Positions 9,455-12,858 of a DNA stretch of 12,858 nucleotides are shown here, in pieces. The stretch comes from JBBTXJ01 sp038061815 (lineage in GTDB: Bacteria; Patescibacteriota; Patescibacteriia; Magasanikbacterales; JBBTXJ01): positions 1-12,858 of the forward strand of contig JBBTYK010000017.1 of NCBI GenBank assembly GCA_038061815.1. The letters are read 5' to 3'. Each line of letters opens with the position of its first letter. Within the stretch, counting starts at the first letter, position 1. A model generated the notes under the pieces. It was not told the origin of the DNA. It saw only the letters and a list, made by a program, of their open reading frames with translations, and ran no database searches. Made by a program: the position numbers and the translations under genes.

Positions 9455-9939
9455 CGCGCATTCTCGGCATTGACCCGGGATTTGGACGGTTGGGATACGG
9501 CATCGTTGAAGTGGATGGACGAAGTGAAAAGGCCGTTGTGTTTGGCTGCGTAGAAACCGACAAAAATCTGCCGCACGAGCAGCGTCTTCGGGAGATTTTT
9601 GTTGCAGTGAATAATTTGGTGGACACGTGGCACCCAGCGCACTTCGCCGTAGAAGAACTTTTTTTTAATCAGAATGTCAATACCGCCATTGGCGTGGGCG
9701 AGGCGCGCGGTGTAGTGCTTCTCGCGGCGGCGGAGCGTGGTATGTCGGTTTCGGAACATCAGCCGCTTGCGGTGAAACTTTCCATCACCGGCGATGGCCG
9801 CGCGGATAAACAGCAAGTACAAAAAATGGTACAACTTCTTTTGAAACTGGCTCATCCACCAACTCCGGATGATGCGGCAGACGCGCTCGCCGTGGCGCTC
9901 ACCGCCGCGCGCAATTTGTGGCAACGCTCACTCGCGTGA
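9451..9939 (+). CDS. ruvC: Holliday junction endonuclease RuvC
   Basis: A 162-residue RNase-H-fold resolvase that cuts Holliday junctions made during recombination, normally with RuvAB. The catalytic acidic residues are visible: D8 in ILGIDPGFG, E68 in AVEELFF, and D141 and D144 in PDDAADALA. The conserved SITGDGRADKQQVQKMV segment is also present. Length is close to the E. coli protein (173 residues). Translation is coupled to yebC through the ATGA overlap. ruvA and ruvB are not in the window. The 3' end overlaps the end of the convergent VKOR gene by 12 nt, with no terminator between them. Confidence 0.96.
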   Translation: MTRILGIDPGFGRLGYGIVEVDGRSEKAVVFGCVETDKNLPHEQRLREIFVAVNNLVDTWHPAHFAVEELFFNQNVNTAIGVGEARGVVLLAAAERGMSVSEHQPLAVKLSITGDGRADKQQVQKMVQLLLKLAHPPTPDDAADALAVALTAARNLWQRSLA

Positions 9940-10335
9940 CGCTCTTCGCGCATACTGCATTCCGGCAAGCAGCGCCACGGTGAAGATGTCGGCCTGCGAT
10001 ATAAGACAAAATAGACACCACGCTTTGAGCACCGCGTATTCAACCCACGTCAGGTAGAGCGAAAAGACGACGCCGAGAAGGCCGGCCGCAAAGAGGTACC
10101 GCCATGGGATTTGTTTTTGAGACGCCAACAGTAGCAGGAATATATACCCAAAAAATCCGATAGCCGCCACCGGCACGTTGGCAAATTCCGAATAAACACT
10201 TTTGTTTACGATGCTGCAACTGAAGGTTGCGGAGATGTCGCAGAATGTTTCGGTTGTTTCGCTTTCGTGCAGATACCAACTGTATCCGGAAACGACGATG
10301 CCGAGCAGGGCAAGAGTTATGATGGTGACGCGCAT
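9928..10335 (-). CDS. VKOR-family membrane disulfide oxidoreductase
   Basis: A 135-residue integral membrane protein with about four hydrophobic segments. The family cysteines are present: the loop pair C32 and C40 (FCDISATFSCSIVNKSVYS) and the redox-active CLFC (C107, C110) at the start of the last helix. FANVPVAAIGFFGY is typical of VKOR. Bacterial VKORs reoxidise a thioredoxin-like partner and pass electrons to quinone, replacing DsbB in disulfide formation outside the membrane. The adjacent thioredoxin-like gene, 3 nt upstream, is the expected partner. It is the last gene of the minus-strand operon. Its C-terminus overlaps ruvC on the other strand. Confidence 0.9.
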   Translation of the reverse strand: MRVTIITLALLGIVVSGYSWYLHESETTETFCDISATFSCSIVNKSVYSEFANVPVAAIGFFGYIFLLLLASQKQIPWRYLFAAGLLGVVFSLYLTWVEYAVLKAWCLFCLISQADIFTVALLAGMQYARRASRE

Positions 10336-10338
10336 AGA

Positions 10339-10722
10339 TTACGACGCGGGCTGGAGCGAGCAACCGGACTGTTCAGCAAGGATAGAGAGCGGTTGGTAGC
10401 CCTCCAGCCGCGCGCCGTCAGGAAATACCCATGTCGGGTATCCTTTTACGCCGGCATCGGCGCATTCCGCGGTTTGACCCGCCTGTTTGCCGCCGGGCAG
10501 CGCGCATTCAATGTAGGTGATTTTTTTGAACGAATTGCCGAAGTCTTTTTTCTGGCGTTGGCAATTGGGACACCAATAGGCGCCGTATTCTTTGACGCCA
10601 TTATCGGTGAGGCACTGCGCGAACGTATCGTGCTGCCCTGGGCGCACGCGTTGCCACACGATGAGCCCGACGAATGCGAGGATGATAATTAGCACGCTAA
10701 TCCAGAGCGTTTTATCTTTCAT
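10339..10722 (-). CDS. Membrane-anchored thioredoxin-like protein, VKOR partner
   Basis: A 127-residue protein: one N-terminal membrane anchor or uncleaved signal (LWISVLIIILAFVGLIVW), then a thioredoxin-like domain with the active site YGAYWCPNCQRQK (C51, C54) and the cis-proline motif GYPTW (P96). Extra cysteines (C37, C73, C87, C121) and the YIEC/AECADAGVKGYPTW pattern match the thioredoxin-like domain fused to VKOR in cyanobacteria and plant LTO1; here it is a separate gene. By family knowledge it oxidises secreted protein thiols and is recharged by VKOR. The start overlaps the O-antigen ligase stop by 11 nt, and VKOR follows after 3 nt, so the genes are co-transcribed. Confidence 0.88.
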   Translation of the reverse strand: MKDKTLWISVLIIILAFVGLIVWQRVRPGQHDTFAQCLTDNGVKEYGAYWCPNCQRQKKDFGNSFKKITYIECALPGGKQAGQTAECADAGVKGYPTWVFPDGARLEGYQPLSILAEQSGCSLQPAS

Positions 10723-12031
10723 AGGTGATTATATTGTAACACAGCGCGGCGAGGAGCCAAAATTGTATGGCCAGATCGTTTTTGAAGTACGGCACATCCA
10801 CGAGGCCGTGGATAAGAATAATGACGAATACGGCGAGGAGCGCCGGTGCAGCGCGCGCGGTTTTGAACAGCCAGTAAAAAATGAGAATGAGTGCGAGGAC
10901 GCCGAGCGCGCCGAGTTCAATCCAGAAATTCAAAATGATATTGTGCGGGTATTCAAAAATTTCAATCCATTTATCTATGCGATAGCGGCGGATGATTTCT
11001 TTATAACTTGAGAGGCCGGTGCCGAGGATGGGATGTTCAGATAATAATTCCACGGATTCAGCCCACATGTCGCGGCGCAGGCGGCCGGAGTAATCCTGCA
11101 AGAGCAGTTCTTGTTTGACGGGCGCGAGTTTGGGCACGGTGAGCACAAGAATGGCACCGAGCGCGGCGAGCGCGACGGTGATAATGCGCGTTTTTTTATA
11201 CAGGATGCCCGCGATAACGAGCGCCGCGGCAAGCCCGACAAGCGCGCCGGTGGATTTTGCGAAAACGATGGCGAGGAGGGAGAGGAGGGCGAGTGGAAAG
11301 TAGTAACAAATTTTTAATATGTCATTTCGACCGAACGAGCGCCGCGCGAGTGCGTGGAGAAATCTCACTGGATTAGATTCCTCGACTCGTCCCGACTTGT
11401 CGGGACTCGCTCGGAATGACATCCAGAGAAACAACGGCACGAGCGGCGCCAAAAATAATCCAACCGCATTCGGGAATCCCCACACGGACGTAACGCGCCG
11501 CGTTTCCTCCGCGGCCCAATATGGATTTGGGATGCCAAAGCCCGTGAATTTTTGATAAATCGCAAATGCGGATGTAACAAGCGCCGTGAGCGACAGCGCG
11601 AAAATTATTTTTGGCGCATCTTCTTTGCGGAACGTGGTGATGAAAACGACAAAAAGCGCAAGCGGTTCAATGATATACGCCTTCCACAGTCCGGCCGCGG
11701 CGCGCAGGTCCGGCGCGATAAACAGTGAGACGGTTCCGGCGATGAGGAGAAGCGCGATGCCGAGCGTGAGAGGCCAGTGGATGCGCGTCATTCTGGAGCG
11801 AGCGTAGCGAGCGATAGAATCCAGTTGGAATTGGTGGATTCTATCGTCCGCCTTGGCGGACTCCAGAATGACCAGAAGCCACAATACAAAAACTACCCAT
11901 ACCATCACCTCAAGCGCCGTGGATGGAAGCGGGCCAATTCGGAACCGGACAAGATAGAGCGGCAACGCGGCAATTAAAATAAAAAGCGCGCCGCGCAACA
12001 CTCGTTCAAGTTTTGAAGTATCAGACGTCAT
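10712..12031 (-). CDS. O-antigen ligase/polymerase family protein (Wzy_C), with two in-frame palindromic insertions
   Basis: A 439-residue polytopic membrane protein with roughly ten hydrophobic segments. The Wzy_C signature is clear: SGRLRRDMWAESVELLSEHP with ILGTGLSSYKE in the large external loop (about residues 315-345), followed by PHNIILNFWIELGALGVL (362-379). Such proteins either ligate polysaccharide to a lipid or protein carrier or polymerise repeat units; sequence alone does not tell which. Residues 54-82 and 204-238 are encoded by two palindromic repeat elements and are hydrophilic or basic, unlike the rest. Both lie between predicted membrane segments and leave the frame open. The start codon overlaps the flippase stop by 11 nt, so the two glycan genes are coupled. 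Confidence 0.88.
   Translation of the reverse strand: MTSDTSKLERVLRGALFILIAALPLYLVRFRIGPLPSTALEVMVWVVFVLWLLVILESAKADDRIHQFQLDSIARYARSRMTRIHWPLTLGIALLLIAGTVSLFIAPDLRAAAGLWKAYIIEPLALFVVFITTFRKEDAPKIIFALSLTALVTSAFAIYQKFTGFGIPNPYWAAEETRRVTSVWGFPNAVGLFLAPLVPLFLWMSFRASPDKSGRVEESNPVRFLHALARRSFGRNDILKICYYFPLALLSLLAIVFAKSTGALVGLAAALVIAGILYKKTRIITVALAALGAILVLTVPKLAPVKQELLLQDYSGRLRRDMWAESVELLSEHPILGTGLSSYKEIIRRYRIDKWIEIFEYPHNIILNFWIELGALGVLALILIFYWLFKTARAAPALLAVFVIILIHGLVDVPYFKNDLAIQFWLLAALCYNIITYER
11319..11422. repeat. Interspersed palindromic element 1, within the O-antigen ligase gene
   Basis: A 104-bp palindrome bounded by ATGTCATT (11319-11326) and AATGACAT (11415-11422). Inside are GAGAAATCT/AGATTCCTC pairing (one mismatch) and a perfect 8-bp hairpin GTCCCGAC/GTCGGGAC (11389-11396 with 11399-11406, 2-nt loop). 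It encodes residues 204-238 of the membrane protein without stops. The terminal GTCATT/AATGAC is shared with the second element. No target duplication is visible. Confidence 0.8.
11787..11872. repeat. Interspersed palindromic element 2, within the O-antigen ligase gene
   Basis: An 86-bp palindrome. The outer perfect 12-bp repeat is 11787-11798 with 11861-11872 (GTCATTCTGGAG/CTCCAGAATGAC). The inner perfect 12-bp repeat is 11812-11823 with 11835-11846 (CGATAGAATCCA/TGGATTCTATCG). A small 6-bp hairpin lies at 11847-11860. It encodes residues 54-82 in frame. Two perfect nested stems suggest recent insertion. Confidence 0.85.
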
Positions 12032-12858
12032 GACGGTTTACCAATCGTTTCACCGTCTCCCACGGTACACCGCGGAGCGCGAGAATGGCAAGACCGTACA
12101 CGAATGCGCCGAGCGCTATTAAAATGAGCACATGAAGTTCACGGAGCGGCAGGAGCACAAGCGTCATGAGGAGTGATGCGAGAAACGCCTTCAAGAGCGG
12201 CGCGAATATCACGCGCGCTTGTGTGATGTGCCTGACGTACCACCACAAAAGCGCTCCGGCGAGCACTTCGGAAAATACGGTCATCCATGCGGCGCCCAAT
12301 ACACCATCGCGCGGAATGAAAATCAGGTAGCCGATGAGGGTGAGAATCGCCGTCACCATGTAAATCCAAATGGTTTTACGCTGGTGATTGATAGCCACAA
12401 TCGTGTGGCCAAACAGCGCGCCCAAAAATCCGCCCATGAGCGCAATCAGCAAAATTTGCACGATGGCGCCGGAGGCGACAAATTCATCGCCTGCAATGAG
12501 CCGCATAATGGGCGTGGCAAGCAAAATGCCACCGAATAATAATGGCATCGCGACAAGCGACAGCGCCGTGAATCCGCGATTAATAATGTGCCGGAATTGT
12601 TCGTCATTTTTTTCTTTCCACGCGGCGGCGAGAAGCGGCAGGAGCAGGCCCATAAAAATAATGGGGATTGCGGTGGTCACATCCATAATGCGATACGCCG
12701 CGCCGTAGAGTCCCACTTCACTTTGCGTGCGCGTGAGCGAGAGAATGAGAATGTCCGCGCGGAGATAAATGAGATTGAACGCGATGGAAATGGCGATGGG
12801 CCAGCATTTGGTAAAAATGTCGCGCCACACGGCGCGGTCAAATGCGAATCCGAGCGGC
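12021..12858 (-). CDS. Polysaccharide flippase (Wzx/MATE-MVF superfamily), 5' end outside window
   Basis: The frame is open to the right edge, giving the C-terminal ~278 residues. The pattern is that of oligosaccharide flippases: a charged linker (FDRAVWRDIFTK), then WPIAISIAFNLIYLRADILI, then GLYGAAYRIMDV, followed by more hydrophobic helices and a short basic C-terminus (KRLVNRHDV). These proteins move lipid-linked sugar units across the membrane for a Wzy-type enzyme, which here is the next gene, with an 11-nt overlap. The GTG at 12830 is unlikely to be the start because conserved-looking sequence continues before it. The missing N-terminal half and the operon promoter lie beyond 12858. 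Confidence 0.88.
   Translation of the reverse strand, partial: PLGFAFDRAVWRDIFTKCWPIAISIAFNLIYLRADILILSLTRTQSEVGLYGAAYRIMDVTTAIPIIFMGLLLPLLAAAWKEKNDEQFRHIINRGFTALSLVAMPLLFGGILLATPIMRLIAGDEFVASGAIVQILLIALMGGFLGALFGHTIVAINHQRKTIWIYMVTAILTLIGYLIFIPRDGVLGAAWMTVFSEVLAGALLWWYVRHITQARVIFAPLLKAFLASLLMTLVLLPLRELHVLILIALGAFVYGLAILALRGVPWETVKRLVNRHDV

Noticed and set aside
11319..11872. Frameshift or pseudogene in the O-antigen ligase gene due to the palindromes
   Set aside because: The frame is open through both elements and the Wzy_C motifs downstream are intact, so the gene is kept as functional.

Overview
The window looks like chromosomal DNA from a small-genome bacterium, most likely a Patescibacteria/CPR lineage (inference only, no phylogeny was run). 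The hints are a compact RNA polymerase (RpoB about 1090 residues, RpoC about 1279), tight or overlapping genes, few clear Shine-Dalgarno sites, and a polysaccharide flippase/O-antigen-ligase operon combined with a split VKOR/thioredoxin pair. TGA is used as a stop (yebC, ruvC), so the recoded UGA code of some CPR groups does not apply.

Left part (1-1350), accessory: a possible C-terminal end of an unrecognised gene runs into a long imperfect hairpin (93-250) with a U-tract. A hicBA toxin-antitoxin pair follows, in somewhat more AT-rich DNA, with a perfect TTGACA box that would make its mRNA leaderless. On the minus strand is a self-contained transcription unit: a near-consensus sigma-70 promoter (1211-1239), a roughly 310-nt hairpin-rich leader, a 32-residue membrane microprotein with a good Shine-Dalgarno site (792-890), and a strong intrinsic terminator (746-785). 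I recognise no known RNA or protein family in this unit.

Centre (1356-9939), core genes on the plus strand: a consensus-like promoter and a ~155-nt structured leader drive rpoB-rpoC, with no rplJ/rplL upstream. A hairpin terminator follows rpoC, then the classical yebC-ruvC pair, coupled by a 4-nt overlap.

Right part (9928-12858), a minus-strand operon read from the right edge inwards: polysaccharide flippase (5' end outside the window), O-antigen ligase/polymerase, membrane-anchored thioredoxin-like protein, VKOR. Neighbouring genes overlap by 11 nt or are 3 nt apart, and the last gene overlaps ruvC tail to tail by 12 nt. The operon combines surface glycan export and polymerisation with an envelope disulfide-forming pair. 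The O-antigen ligase gene carries two interspersed palindromic elements (11319-11422 and 11787-11872) that are read through in frame and fall in loops between membrane segments. Half of a related repeat lies at 1305-1331. The palindromes and the minus-strand small-protein unit are the most interesting observations here.
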